Below are positions 45,859 to 54,784 of a DNA stretch of 64,000 bases, piece by piece. This stretch comes from JBOGXB01 sp050694215 (GTDB taxonomy: Bacteria > Actinomycetota > CADDZG01 > WHSQ01): NCBI GenBank assembly GCA_050694215.1, contig JBOGXB010000002.1, positions 1-64,000 on the forward strand. The letters are read 5' to 3'. The notes under the pieces are model-generated. The model had not been told where the DNA came from. It saw nothing but the letters and a program-made list of their open reading frames with translations, and ran no database searches. Numbering within the stretch: position 1 is the first letter of the stretch; every line of letters begins with the position of its first letter. The position numbers were made by a program, and so were the translations under genes.

Positions 45859-45942
45859 CTACTTACGCCCGGCATTGGGCCTCTTGCCGTGGTTGGCCTT
45901 GTTCTTTCGCCGGTTCCGGCGCTTGCGTCCCTTCTTGGCCAT
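45859..45942 (-). CDS. Ribosomal protein bL37 (27 aa)
   Basis: A 27-codon gene, shorter than gene callers usually accept. The product begins MAKKGRKRRNRRKNKANHGK and ends RPNAGRK. It is very basic and matches the small actinobacterial 50S protein bL37 (the mycobacterial form has the same MAK-GRK start and KANHGKRPN end). A strong Shine-Dalgarno, GGAGGCGAG, lies directly before the ATG on the minus strand. A TAGAGT -10-like box is at 45978-45983. It is convergent with ispG and downstream of the methyltransferase gene. Confidence 0.88.
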   Translation of the reverse strand: MAKKGRKRRNRRKNKANHGKRPNAGRK

Positions 45943-46077
45943 CTCGCCTCCAGCTCTGGTCGGGGATCGCGCGCACAACTCTACGACGGTCGCCCACGCG
46001 CTCAGGGGATAGCGCTTGATGATGCACGACTTGTGGACCAAATCCCGGCCGAGCTGTCTAAGGGCCGCCGTCCCGGC

Positions 46078-46950
46078 TCAACTAGCCGGTAGATGCCAGC
46101 GACCGACCAGCTTCCGGACTCGATTGACTGCTACGTCGCGGACCAGCCGCAGGTACTCCGACGGTCGGGGTAAGGCACGATCGGACTCGGTCGGGTACGC
46201 GCCCATCTCGAGAGGCGTCCTCTTGGCTGCGATGAACGCCTTGCGCCGGCCCTGGAGATACTTCCTTGCACCCGTCCAATCTGAGAAATGTGGCTCGAGG
46301 GTGACGATTTCATAACCGAATGCGCGGGCCATATCGATCACCGCACGCTTGGTGGGGGAGGCCACGAGCTCACGTTCGATGGTGTTCAAAGGCCCATCCG
46401 AGTCTTCGGTACGAAGCCGGAGGTACGACCCCGGAGATATCGACAGCATGGTGTCGATTACACAGATATCGTCGTTGACGCGCGAGACGAGGTCCATGAG
46501 TGCTACGGGCTCGCTTACGTGGTTCATGAGACCGAGACACAGCACGATCTCGAAGTTGCCGTACGGCTCGTAGTCGAACTCGAACAGGTTCGAGGTTGCG
46601 AACTCGTAACGCTTTCGGTCGATCCCCTTGGCTTCGAACACGAAGTTGGCCTGATCGACGTTCATGCGGCGACCATCGATACCGAGTACGAAGTCGGCAC
46701 CTCGCTCGATCGCTTCGAGGGACCAGAACCCGGCGTTGCAACCAAGATCCAAGACTCTCTTCCCCCGAAGGTCTCCGCCGCAGACCTCGATTAGCGGTTC
46801 GAAGAAATAGCGCTTCCGCTGCTCGTGACCGTTGATGCGGAACTCGCGGTTTATCAGAGTCAGCTGGCCACCGAGATCGAACTGGTAGTGCCATGTGGGG
46901 AAGCTCTCGATGTGTTCCTTGATGACAGCGCGATCCAAAGTGTCTCCCAC
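46078..46950 (-). CDS. Class I SAM methyltransferase, CmoB/DUF1698-like
   Basis: A 290-residue methyltransferase. The N-terminus contains FPTWHYQFDLGGQL and a KRYFFEPLIE helix. The SAM motif GKRVLDLGCNAGFWSLEAIERGAD is followed by VLGIDGRRMNVDQANF and VLCLGLMNHVSEPVALM. The layout resembles CmoB-type tRNA-wobble carboxymethyltransferases and related small-molecule methyltransferases, but the substrate is not established. I choose GTG 46950, where homology begins; the frame is open further upstream. A minus-strand TAGACT lies about 20 nt before this start. It is divergent from rimP. Confidence 0.78.
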   Translation of the reverse strand: MGDTLDRAVIKEHIESFPTWHYQFDLGGQLTLINREFRINGHEQRKRYFFEPLIEVCGGDLRGKRVLDLGCNAGFWSLEAIERGADFVLGIDGRRMNVDQANFVFEAKGIDRKRYEFATSNLFEFDYEPYGNFEIVLCLGLMNHVSEPVALMDLVSRVNDDICVIDTMLSISPGSYLRLRTEDSDGPLNTIERELVASPTKRAVIDMARAFGYEIVTLEPHFSDWTGARKYLQGRRKAFIAAKRTPLEMGAYPTESDRALPRPSEYLRLVRDVAVNRVRKLVGRWHLPAS

Positions 46951-47106
46951 GGCAGCCTTTTGGGGTAAGTCTAGGCCCGTCCGCCGGAAGCGAGTCGAGG
47001 AGGGGCCCGCCCCAGGGTCCGACCTCGAGGACGTCGTCCGACTCGATCGCGACCAGGGAATCCGCACCGCCGTCATGCACACGAGGCCGAGATCCAGGCG
47101 CCGGTG

Positions 47107-47115
47107 TGGTAAGTT
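47107..47115 (+). promoter_or_regulatory. Extended -10 promoter of the rimP-nusA-infB operon
   Basis: TGGTAAGTT fits an extended -10 (TGn-TANNNT). It would start transcription near 47122 and give a leader of about 97 nt before rimP. No good -35 is visible. Confidence 0.45.
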
Positions 47116-47153
47116 TGAAAGGCGCTCTGAGCAGGACTTTTGTGCTTTGTGCT

Positions 47154-47197
47154 GCTTGGATCATCCGGCACCAAGCGGAGCCCCTCGGCGAGGGGCT
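47154..47197 (+). promoter_or_regulatory. Double stem-loop in the rimP leader
   Basis: Two consecutive hairpins lie between the promoter and the rimP Shine-Dalgarno. The first is GCTTGG (47154-47159) with CCAAGC (47171-47176) and an 11-nt loop. The second is AGCCCCTC (47179-47186) with GAGGGGCT (47190-47197) and a 3-nt loop. The second is strong enough to act as an attenuator, although only short U runs follow. Confidence 0.5.
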
Positions 47198-47218
47198 TCA
47201 CTCTTGAAGGAGGGGGCG

Positions 47219-47677
47219 ATGAGCGCTCTGGAGGAGGTCAGAGACCTCGCCCAGGCCGTCGCCCGGCGGCGTCACCTTCGGCTGTGGGACGTGGAGGTTG
47301 GGGGCCGGCCCGGCCGGATGATCGTGCGGGTGTTCGTCGACGCTGATGACGGGGTGGACCTCGACACGGTCGCGAAGGTGTCCGAGGAGATCTCTCGGGG
47401 GCTCGATCTGCGTGATCCGATCGCGGGACGCTACACGCTCGAGGTCTCGTCCCCGGGGCTCGAGCGGAAGCTGAGGTCGCCGGAGCACTTCGCGTTGTCC
47501 GTGGGCAGCAAGGTCGTGGTGAAGACCAAGGCCCCGATGGTCGGCGACAGCCACCGGGTCGATGGGGTCATCTCGGGCGCCACCGAATCGGCGGTCCGGC
47601 TGCGTACGGGGGACGAAGAGCTGGATGTGCCTATCGACCAGATCCGGTCGGCGAGGACGATCTTCGAATGGAATTGA
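47219..47677 (+). CDS. rimP: Ribosome maturation factor RimP
   Basis: A 152-residue RimP needed for 30S assembly. Core motifs: HLRLWDVEVGGRPGRMIVRVFVD, VSEEISRGLDLRDPIAGRYTLEVSSPGLERKL. ATG 47219 has GAAGGAGGGGGCG just upstream; the much longer open frame before it covers the leader and is not coding. It opens the rimP-nusA-ylxR-infB operon. Confidence 0.94.
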   Translation: MSALEEVRDLAQAVARRRHLRLWDVEVGGRPGRMIVRVFVDADDGVDLDTVAKVSEEISRGLDLRDPIAGRYTLEVSSPGLERKLRSPEHFALSVGSKVVVKTKAPMVGDSHRVDGVISGATESAVRLRTGDEELDVPIDQIRSARTIFEWN

Positions 47678-47690
47678 GAAGGGAAGCAAC

Positions 47691-48800
47691 TTGAACATCC
47701 CGATGGAGTCACTTCGAGAGCTCGAGCGAGAGCGAGGCATCTCCTTCGAGACCGTGGTCGAGGCGATTGAGAAGGCCCTCGCGTCGGCGTACCTGCGCAT
47801 CACCAACGCGGACGAGACCCGCCAGGCGCGAGCAGAGATCGACCGCGAGTCGGGTGCGGTCACGATCTACGCCCAGGACGTCGAGATCGATCCCGAGACG
47901 GAGGAGGTCACCGTCCTCAAGGAGTGGGAGGACACCCCCGCCGACTTCGGACGCATCGCCGCCCAGACCGCGAAGCAGGTCATCCTCCAGCGTCTCCGGG
48001 ATGCGGAGCGCGACCTCACCTTCGGCGAGTACTCGGGTCGTGAGGGTGACATCGTGACCGGGATCGTGCAACAGCACGACCATCGCTACACGATCCTCGA
48101 TCTTGGGAAGACGGAGGCCCTGATGCCTCCGCCCGAGCAGATCCCCCACGAGCGCTACGAGCACGGAGCGCGGGTGAAGGCGTACATAGTCGAGGTGCGA
48201 AAGTCGTCACGCGGCCCCCAGATCATCGTGTCCCGTACCCACCCGCGTCTGATCGAGAGGCTCTTCGAGCTCGAGGTACCGGAGATCCTCGACGGCATCG
48301 TCGAGATCAAAGGTGTTGCACGGGAGCCGGGTCACCGCTCCAAGATCGCCGTGGCGAGCAACGACCGCAACGTGGATCCGGTGGGAGCGTGCGTGGGCTC
48401 GAAAGGCTCGCGTGTCCGCATGGTGATGAACGAGCTGCGCGGCGAGAAGATCGACATCATCAAATGGACCGAGAACAAGGAGGAGTTCGTCGCCAACGCG
48501 CTCTCTCCGGCCAAGGTGAAGGAGGTCCGCGTCCAGGACGATGGAGAGACAGCGTTGGTGATCGTGCCCGACTACCAGCTGTCCTTGGCCATCGGCAAGG
48601 AGGGGCAGAACGCGCGCCTGGCGGCGCGCCTCACAGGCCTGCGAGTCGACATCAAGTCCGAGTCCCAGGTGCGCCAGGAGTCCCAGCCTCCCAAGCCCGA
48701 GCCGGCGGAGGAGCCCGAGGCACCGGCAGAGGCCCAGGGGCCGGAGCCCGTGCCGGCGACGGGGAGCGAGGAAGGCGGGTCGCAGCGGGGCGGCGACTAA
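47691..48800 (+). CDS. nusA: Transcription termination/antitermination factor NusA
   Basis: About 369 residues. N-terminal RNA-polymerase-binding domain (ESLRELERERGISFETVVEAIE onward), an S1 domain (GDIVTGIVQQHDHRYTILDLG), then two KH domains (DPVGACVGSKGSRVRMVMNEL; LSLAIGKEGQNARLAARLTG). The C-terminus is a Pro/Glu-rich tail. The acidic repeats of E. coli NusA are missing, as usual outside proteobacteria. TTG 47691 with GAAGGGAAG upstream is the preferred start; ATG 47703 is an alternative. Confidence 0.95.
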   Translation: MNIPMESLRELERERGISFETVVEAIEKALASAYLRITNADETRQARAEIDRESGAVTIYAQDVEIDPETEEVTVLKEWEDTPADFGRIAAQTAKQVILQRLRDAERDLTFGEYSGREGDIVTGIVQQHDHRYTILDLGKTEALMPPPEQIPHERYEHGARVKAYIVEVRKSSRGPQIIVSRTHPRLIERLFELEVPEILDGIVEIKGVAREPGHRSKIAVASNDRNVDPVGACVGSKGSRVRMVMNELRGEKIDIIKWTENKEEFVANALSPAKVKEVRVQDDGETALVIVPDYQLSLAIGKEGQNARLAARLTGLRVDIKSESQVRQESQPPKPEPAEEPEAPAEAQGPEPVPATGSEEGGSQRGGD

Positions 48801-48801
48801 G

Positions 48802-49080
48802 ATGGGAGCGGTTCCGATCCGCACCTGCACCGGCTGTCGTGCCAGGCGCACGCAGTCCGATCTGATCCGGGTCGCGGTCCAGACCGACGGGGGCATCGAG
48901 TGCCGGCGCGAAGGCGCCGGTCGAAGGCTCCCCGGGAGGGGCGCCTACGTCTGTCCGGACGCGTCCTGCGTCGAGGCGGCGTGGGGGACCGGCAGGTTGA
49001 GAAGAGCATTGAGATACGAGGGCGCGCTGCCCCCGACCGTTCACCAAGAGCTGGCTCGGGTGGCCGCCGAGAAGGGATGA
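48802..49080 (+). CDS. ylxR: YlxR/DUF448 RNA-binding protein
   Basis: A 92-residue DUF448 protein (PIRTCTGCRARR, DLIRVAV, GRGAYVCPDASC). Two CxxC-like cysteine pairs lie in the loops. YlxR folds resemble RNA-binding proteins, and it sits between nusA and infB in most Gram-positive bacteria; its function in this lineage is not known. The start is one base after the nusA stop. Confidence 0.92.
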   Translation: MGAVPIRTCTGCRARRTQSDLIRVAVQTDGGIECRREGAGRRLPGRGAYVCPDASCVEAAWGTGRLRRALRYEGALPPTVHQELARVAAEKG

Positions 49081-49081
49081 G

Positions 49082-51298
49082 ATGGCGAGACCGCGGGTTC
49101 ACGAGGTAGCCAAGGAGCTGGGATTGACCTCGAAGGAGGTCCTGGCGCACCTGGAGAAGATCGGCGAGCCGGTCAAGAGCCACTCCTCGGCGATAGACGA
49201 GGAGCTGGCCCAGCGCGTCCGGTCCGACCTGAAGGATGGGGCGGCAGGTCCGCGGGGCCAGGCTGCATCGCCATCCGAGAAGGCCGGCTCCGCCGAGAAG
49301 CCGGCCGCGGAGCCCGTCAGACCGACCGCCAAGGCGACGTCCAAGAAGCCGGTCGAGACCCGCGCCCCAGAAAAGCCCCCGACCAAGCCACCGGCCAAGC
49401 CCAAGGCCGACAAGCCCGAGGCTACAAAGCCGGACAACAGGCAGGCGCCGCCCCCCGAGACCGCGGCCGAGCCCGCTCCGGGGGTCTCCGCCGTCGAGGC
49501 TCCGCCCGAGCACGGGGCGACCGAGCAGGCTGCCGTCGCCGGCCCGGTGAAGGTCCACCGCGGGATAACGGTTCAGGAGTTCGCGCAGAGGTTCGAGAGG
49601 TCCCCGGCCGACATCGTCAAGATCCTGTTGGGCATGGGCGAGATGGTGACCGTCACTCAGTCGATGAGCGATGACGCGGTCGAGCTCCTCGCCGAGGAGA
49701 TCGGAGTCGCAATCAAGGTCGTCGATCCCGAAGAGGAAGAGGCGGAGGAGGCGGCGCTCGCCGAAGAAGCCGAGGAGGACGAGGGCGAGAGGGTCGCGCG
49801 TCCACCGGTCGTGACCGTGATGGGTCACGTCGATCACGGTAAGACGGCGATCCTGGACGCGATCCGGCGCACCGACGTAGCCGGCGGTGAGGCGGGAGGC
49901 ATCACGCAGCACATCGGTGCTTACCAGGTGCACGTGGACGGTCGCGAGGTGACGTTCATCGACACTCCCGGTCACGAAGCCTTCACGGCCATGCGTGCCC
50001 GCGGCGCCCAGGTGACGGACATAGCTGTGCTCGTGGTTGCCGCCGACGACGGGGTCATGCCACAGACCCTCGAGGCGATCGACCATGCAAGGGCCGCCGA
50101 GGTGCCCATCGTGGTCGCCGTCAACAAGGTCGACAAGCCCGAGTCCGACCCCACCCGGGTGCGCCAGCAGCTCTCCGACCACGGGTTGATGCCCGAGGAG
50201 TGGGGCGGCGAGACAGTCTTCGTGGACGTGTCGGCGAAGCAACGAACGAACCTCGATCAGCTGCTCGAGATGATTCTTCTCACGAGCGACATCCAGCTCG
50301 ACCTCAAGGCGAATCCGACCGCACTGGCTCGAGGGGTGGTCATCGAGGCGCATCTCGACAAGGGACGCGGCCCGGTTGCGACCGTGCTCGTGAAGCGCGG
50401 GACCCTGGTGCAGGGAGACGCGCTCGTCGCCGGCGCGGCATGGGGCCGGGTGCGCGCGATGCTCGACGAGAATGGGACACAGGTCGACGAGGCCAAGCCC
50501 GGTCAGCCCGTGCAGGTGCTCGGATGGCAGTCCGTGCCCGAAGCGGGCGACGACTTCAGGGCCCTGGAGGACGAGCGAGAGGCGCGCTCGATCGCCGGCG
50601 AGCGAGAGCAGCATCGCCGGGCCGCGGATCTCGTCACGACCACCGGAGCGTCCTTGATGGAGCTGCTCGCCGCGACGAGCGAGGGCGAGATCCCCGAGCT
50701 CAACCTCCTGGTCAAGGCGGACACGCAGGGATCGGTCGAGGCGCTCGACGGCCAGCTCGCCAAGCTCGACCAATCGCTGGTCAAGGTCAACGTGCTCCGA
50801 AAGGGAGTGGGGGCGATCTCCGAGAACGACGTCACGCTCGCCCAGGCATCGAACGCCATAGTGATCGGCTTCAGCGTGGTCCCCAACGCGCACGCTCGCA
50901 GCCTCGCGGAGGAGGCGGGGGTCGACATCCGCACCTACCGGGTCATCTATCAGGCGGTGCAGGACATCGAGAACGCGGCGAAGGGCCTTCTCGGACCGGA
51001 GCTCAGGGAGGTGTCTCTGGGGCAGGCGGAGGTGCGCGCGACGTTCCGCGTGCCGCGTTTGGGGATGGTCGCGGGATGCATGGTTCTGGACGGCACCATC
51101 CGGCGCAATGCGAAGGCCCGGTTGGTACGAGACGGCACCGTCGTCTACGAGACCACCATCGCGTCCCTGAGACGCTTCAAGGACGACGTGCGCGAGGTGC
51201 AAACCGGCTTCGAGTGCGGCATCGGGCTCGAGGGCTTCCAGGACATCAAGGAGGGCGACTTGATCCAGGCCTTCGAGACACAAGAGGTATCCCGCTAG
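49082..51298 (+). CDS. infB: Translation initiation factor IF-2
   Basis: A 738-residue GTPase that brings initiator tRNA to the ribosome. An N-terminal IF2N domain ([20 protein letters not shown]) is followed by a Lys/Pro/Ala-rich linker (about 60-150) and a second IF2N (about 158-215). The G domain has GHVDHGKT (248-255), DTPGHEAF and NKVDK. Domains II to IV include the fMet-tRNA-binding C2 domain at the end. Length is modest for a high-GC actinobacterium, due to a short linker. Confidence 0.97.
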   Translation: MARPRVHEVAKELGLTSKEVLAHLEKIGEPVKSHSSAIDEELAQRVRSDLKDGAAGPRGQAASPSEKAGSAEKPAAEPVRPTAKATSKKPVETRAPEKPPTKPPAKPKADKPEATKPDNRQAPPPETAAEPAPGVSAVEAPPEHGATEQAAVAGPVKVHRGITVQEFAQRFERSPADIVKILLGMGEMVTVTQSMSDDAVELLAEEIGVAIKVVDPEEEEAEEAALAEEAEEDEGERVARPPVVTVMGHVDHGKTAILDAIRRTDVAGGEAGGITQHIGAYQVHVDGREVTFIDTPGHEAFTAMRARGAQVTDIAVLVVAADDGVMPQTLEAIDHARAAEVPIVVAVNKVDKPESDPTRVRQQLSDHGLMPEEWGGETVFVDVSAKQRTNLDQLLEMILLTSDIQLDLKANPTALARGVVIEAHLDKGRGPVATVLVKRGTLVQGDALVAGAAWGRVRAMLDENGTQVDEAKPGQPVQVLGWQSVPEAGDDFRALEDEREARSIAGEREQHRRAADLVTTTGASLMELLAATSEGEIPELNLLVKADTQGSVEALDGQLAKLDQSLVKVNVLRKGVGAISENDVTLAQASNAIVIGFSVVPNAHARSLAEEAGVDIRTYRVIYQAVQDIENAAKGLLGPELREVSLGQAEVRATFRVPRLGMVAGCMVLDGTIRRNAKARLVRDGTVVYETTIASLRRFKDDVREVQTGFECGIGLEGFQDIKEGDLIQAFETQEVSR

Positions 51299-51318
51299 GT
51301 CGCGAAGAGCCTCTAGCA

Positions 51319-51621
51319 GTGTTTATCGGCGTCGGCCGCTACGAGCTCTTCATCCCCGAGAGCGCGTCCTTGAAGGACAAGCGTCGGGTCGTGCGTTCGG
51401 CGACGGCTACGGTTCGAGCGAAGTTCAACGTCGCCATCGCGGAGGTCGATCATCACGACCTGTGGCAACGGGCTGCCCTCGGAGTGAGCTGTGTGGCCGA
51501 GTCGATGGGTCGCTGTCACCAGGTATTGCAGGAGGTCGAGAAGCTGATCGGAAGAACGATCATCGGGGGAGCCGAGATCGTGGATCGGTCGATCGACGTG
51601 GTGGGGCTCGACGATCTTTGA
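51319..51621 (+). CDS. DUF503 (YlxP-like) protein
   Basis: A 100-residue protein starting with GTG 51319: FIGVGRYELFIPESASLKDK at the N-terminus, then VVRSATATVRAKFNVAIAEVD and SCVAESMGRCHQVLQEVEKLI. It belongs to DUF503, normally found between infB and rbfA. The same frame is open far upstream inside infB, so it can be missed as a separate gene. A role in ribosome-linked processes is inferred only from neighbours. Confidence 0.9.
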   Translation: MFIGVGRYELFIPESASLKDKRRVVRSATATVRAKFNVAIAEVDHHDLWQRAALGVSCVAESMGRCHQVLQEVEKLIGRTIIGGAEIVDRSIDVVGLDDL

Positions 51622-51637
51622 TTCCAACAGGAGAGCG

Positions 51638-51988
51638 ATGACTCAAAGGACCGAGAAGGTTCAGAAGCTCGCGCAGGAGGTGCTCGGCGAGAGCATCCAA
51701 GCGCTCAAGGATCCGCGCATCGGTTTCGTCACCGTCACCGGAGTCAGGATCAGTCCCGACCTCCGCCACGCGCGCGTCTTCGTGAGCGTGCTGGGCTCGG
51801 AGGACGAGCAGCGCGCGACGATGGCCGGGCTGAACAGCGCGAAGTCCCACCTTCGATCCGATCTCGGCCGTCAGATGAGGATGAAGTACCTTCCGGAGCT
51901 CATCTTCGAGCTCGATCACTCACCCGAGGAGGCTCAGCGGATGGAGGAGCTGTTCAGGAGGATCCACCGGGAGACGGAGACCCCGTGA
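51638..51988 (+). CDS. rbfA: Ribosome-binding factor A
   Basis: A 116-residue KH-fold protein needed for late 30S (16S rRNA 5' end) maturation. Motifs: VQKLAQEVLGESIQALKDPRI, GFVTVTGVRISPDLRHARVFV, LRSDLGRQMRMKYLPELIF. Shine-Dalgarno AGGAGAG precedes the ATG. The stop overlaps the nrnA GTG start. Confidence 0.95.
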   Translation: MTQRTEKVQKLAQEVLGESIQALKDPRIGFVTVTGVRISPDLRHARVFVSVLGSEDEQRATMAGLNSAKSHLRSDLGRQMRMKYLPELIFELDHSPEEAQRMEELFRRIHRETETP

Positions 51989-52947
51989 GATACGACCTGG
52001 CCGATTGGGATGACGCGGTGGTCGCGCTGAGAGACGCCCGTGAGGTTGCCCTTGCCTGCCACGTCAACCCGGATGGGGATGCTCTCGGGTCTCTGCTCGC
52101 CGCCTCCGAAGGGCTGCGAAAGATGGGGAAGCCGACCTATCCATCGTGGGGGACGAGTCCGGTCAAGGCGCCGTTCGCGTACTCGTTCCTGCCCGGGGTT
52201 GACACGCTGATGGAGGCGGAGGACGTACCAGAGACCGACGTCTTCCTCGCGCTCGATTGCGGATCGTCCGACCGGCTGGAGTCGCTAGAGAGCCTTGCCC
52301 ACAAGGCGACCTGCCTCGTCAACGTCGATCACCACCCCGGCAACGAGGAGTTCGGCACGTTGAACCTGGTTGTGCCCACCGCGTCGTCGACCGCGGAGAT
52401 CGTGACGTACCTCCTCGACGACCTGGGCGTCGATATCGATCTCCGCATCGCAACGAATCTCTACACCGGGATCGTTACCGATACGGGGAGGTTCCAGTAC
52501 TCGAACTCGTCGCCCGACACACTCCGGCTGGCGGCGGGCCTCCTCGAGAAGGGCGTCTCCGCTCCGGCGATTGCGAGCGAGGTATTCGATTCGTCTCCAT
52601 TCGGCTACCTGAAGCTGCTGGGTCGCGTGCTCGAGCGCGCGACGCTGCACGAGGGCGATCGATTCGTCTACTCCTGGATCACCCAGAAGGACCTCGTGGA
52701 GACGGGCGTCGCACTGGACGAGACGGAGAAGCTGATCGACTTGGTGCGGGCGACGCGCGCCGCCGACGTGACCGCGATGTTCAAGGAGCAGGACGACGGT
52801 TCGTGGCGCGTGAGCCTCCGATCGAAGGGTCCGAACGTCGGAGCGCTGGCTCGGTCGCGGGGGGGCGGAGGGCATGATCTGGCCGCGGGGTTCTCCAGCG
52901 AGGACATCGATCGGACGGTCGCGGATCTGATCGCCGAGCTCAAGTAG
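51985..52947 (+). CDS. nrnA: DHH/DHHA1 phosphoesterase, NrnA-type nanoRNase/pAp phosphatase
   Basis: A 320-residue DHH protein that hydrolyses short oligonucleotides and 3'-phosphoadenosine 5'-phosphate. Metal-binding motifs: HVNPDGDALGSLLA, ALDCGSSDR and VDHHPGNEEFG. The DHHA1 end has GGGGHDLAAGF. Translationally coupled to rbfA (GTGA). Place between rbfA and truB is conserved. Confidence 0.93.
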   Translation: MRYDLADWDDAVVALRDAREVALACHVNPDGDALGSLLAASEGLRKMGKPTYPSWGTSPVKAPFAYSFLPGVDTLMEAEDVPETDVFLALDCGSSDRLESLESLAHKATCLVNVDHHPGNEEFGTLNLVVPTASSTAEIVTYLLDDLGVDIDLRIATNLYTGIVTDTGRFQYSNSSPDTLRLAAGLLEKGVSAPAIASEVFDSSPFGYLKLLGRVLERATLHEGDRFVYSWITQKDLVETGVALDETEKLIDLVRATRAADVTAMFKEQDDGSWRVSLRSKGPNVGALARSRGGGGHDLAAGFSSEDIDRTVADLIAELK

Positions 52948-52950
52948 ACG

Positions 52951-53805
52951 GTGCAGTTGGACGGCGTCCTGGTCATCGACAAGCCCGCGGGGAAGACGTC
53001 GCACGACGTTGTCGACCGCGTTCGGGACGTGTTCAAGACGCGCAAGGTGGGCCACGGGGGGACGCTCGACCCGGACGCGACCGGCGTGCTCTTGGTAGGG
53101 ATCGGGCGAGCGACTCGGCTGCTCGCCTACGCGCAGGCAGGCCCAAAGCGCTACCGGGCGACGGCGCGTTTCGGAGTGACGACGTCTACCCAGGATTCGT
53201 CCGGCGACGTGCTGAAGGAGCGACCGGTTCGGCTGTCGCGCGAGGTCATCGAGCACGCTCTCGCATCTTTCCGGGGAGAGATCGATCAGATCCCGCCGAT
53301 GGTGTCGGCGGTGCGGATGGGAGGCGAACGCTTGTACGAGAAGGCCCGACGGGGCGAGGAGGTAGAACGCCGGCCCCGTCGCGTGACGATCCACTCGCTG
53401 GACCTCGTCGACTTCGACGGGGTCGACCGGGCTACGTTCGACGTGGCGTGCTCGAGCGGCACTTACGTGCGCACCCTGATCGCAGATCTCGGCGAGACGC
53501 TTGGCTGTGGCGCCCATCTCGAAGATCTCCGGCGAACGCAGGCGGGAGGCTTCACCGACGAGGATGCGATTCCGCTCGACGAGCTGAGGGTCGAAGCCTT
53601 GCGGCCGCTGGTGGATGCCGTGGGAGACCTGCCGCGCGTGGAGGTCGACGCGAAGGACGCCGAGCGCGTCGCGCACGGACAGTCTCTCGATGTGGCGAAC
53701 GGTCCGAAGGAGGGACGCTTCGTCGCCGTCGTGAGGGATGGCAACCTCCTCGCCGTGTACGTGCGAGAAGGTCGACGGTGGGTGGCCGACCGGGTACTGG
53801 CATGA
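52951..53805 (+). CDS. truB: tRNA pseudouridine(55) synthase TruB
   Basis: A 284-residue enzyme making U55 of the T loop into pseudouridine. The catalytic Asp is D40 in GHGGTLDPDATGVL; DGVLVIDKPAGKTSHDVV precedes it. The C-terminal part resembles a short PUA-like domain. GTG 52951 starts 3 bp after the nrnA stop, and the stop overlaps ribF (ATGA). Confidence 0.95.
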   Translation: MQLDGVLVIDKPAGKTSHDVVDRVRDVFKTRKVGHGGTLDPDATGVLLVGIGRATRLLAYAQAGPKRYRATARFGVTTSTQDSSGDVLKERPVRLSREVIEHALASFRGEIDQIPPMVSAVRMGGERLYEKARRGEEVERRPRRVTIHSLDLVDFDGVDRATFDVACSSGTYVRTLIADLGETLGCGAHLEDLRRTQAGGFTDEDAIPLDELRVEALRPLVDAVGDLPRVEVDAKDAERVAHGQSLDVANGPKEGRFVAVVRDGNLLAVYVREGRRWVADRVLA

Positions 53806-54743
53806 GGACCGTCGTCGGCCTCGAGCGCCTGAGCCCGGCCGAGGATGGTCTCGCGGTCGCGATCGGCACGTTCGACGGCGTCCACGTCGGCCATCGCGCG
53901 TTGATCTCGAAGGCACGCGAGGGGGCCGCCGAGCTCGGGTGCGCATCGGGGGTCATCACTTGGGACCGACACCCCGCGGTGACGCTCCGGCCCGATCGCA
54001 TCCCGCCGCTGCTGTCGAGCGAGGAGCGCAAGACCGAGTTGCTCGAGCAACAAGAGATCGATGAGCTCGTCGTCCTGCCGTTCGACGAGTCCTTCACCCA
54101 CATATCGGCCGAGGACTTCGTAACCCGGGTTCTGTACAAGGGTCTCGGCGTGAAGCTCGTGGTGGTGGGCGACGGCTGGCGCTTCGGGCACAAGGCGGCG
54201 GGCACCGTTGCGCTCCTGAGAGAGATGGGCACCGACCTGAACTTCTCCGTCGAGGAGGTCCCGCTACGAGAGGTCCTGGGCGAACCCGTCTCGAGCAGGC
54301 GGACCCGGGCCGCGGTCCAGGCCGGGGACATTGCGCTGGCGCGGACGCTGCTCGGCAGGGCCTTCGACCTCGATGCCGTCGTGCGTCGGGGCGACGACCG
54401 GGGACGGTCTCTCGGTTTCCCCACGGCGAACATGGACGCCGACCCGCGCCTGGCGCGGCCCCCGCGCGGCATCTACGCGGGCAGGGCACGCGCGCTCGAT
54501 CTCTGGTACACGGCCGCGATCAGCGTGGGCGTGAACCCCACGTTCGGGGGTGATCCCGAGACCAGCCCGATCCACGTCGAGGCCTATCTCCTCGACTTCG
54601 ACTCCGACCTCTACGGCGTGACCCTACGGGTCGAGTTCTGGCAGCGGCTGCGCGACGAGCTCGCGTTCGATCGGGTGGACGACCTCGTCGCGCAGATGGA
54701 ACGCGACGTCGAGCAGACCCGTTCGCTCGTGGAGGAGACCTGA
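53802..54743 (+). CDS. ribF: Bifunctional riboflavin kinase/FAD synthetase
   Basis: A 313-residue enzyme converting riboflavin to FMN and then FAD. The N-terminal nucleotidyltransferase has AIGTFDGVHVGHRALI and VVVGDGWRFGHKAAG. The C-terminal flavokinase has GRSLGFPTANMD and a YAGRA loop. It closes the translation operon. FAD and FMN are used by the flavoenzymes of the next operon. Confidence 0.95.
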   Translation: MRTVVGLERLSPAEDGLAVAIGTFDGVHVGHRALISKAREGAAELGCASGVITWDRHPAVTLRPDRIPPLLSSEERKTELLEQQEIDELVVLPFDESFTHISAEDFVTRVLYKGLGVKLVVVGDGWRFGHKAAGTVALLREMGTDLNFSVEEVPLREVLGEPVSSRRTRAAVQAGDIALARTLLGRAFDLDAVVRRGDDRGRSLGFPTANMDADPRLARPPRGIYAGRARALDLWYTAAISVGVNPTFGGDPETSPIHVEAYLLDFDSDLYGVTLRVEFWQRLRDELAFDRVDDLVAQMERDVEQTRSLVEET

Positions 54744-54772
54744 GAGTGGCCGTCAACCGTGGCCGCGTCGGA

Positions 54773-54778
54773 TAGCGT
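54773..54778 (+). promoter_or_regulatory. Candidate -10 box (TAGCGT) of the hpa operon
   Basis: TAGCGT ends 6 nt before the acyl-CoA dehydrogenase ATG at 54785; no Shine-Dalgarno. If real it starts a leaderless polycistronic mRNA running through hpaD. Confidence 0.42.
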
Positions 54779-54784
54779 CGGTGT

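Noticed and set aside
46895..47218. Long upstream extension of rimP
   Set aside because: Covers the promoter and double hairpin leader; RimP homology begins at ATG 47219 with a strong Shine-Dalgarno.
48797..51283. 828-codon open frame antisense to infB
   Set aside because: High-GC mirror of infB; composition is His/Arg/Leu-rich and no family motif is present, whereas the plus strand is clearly IF-2.
50200..51318. Upstream extension of the DUF503 frame
   Set aside because: It is an out-of-frame shadow of infB; the DUF503 domain starts at GTG 51319.
52285..53946. 553-codon open frame antisense to nrnA-truB-ribF
   Set aside because: Shadow of third-position GC in the real genes.
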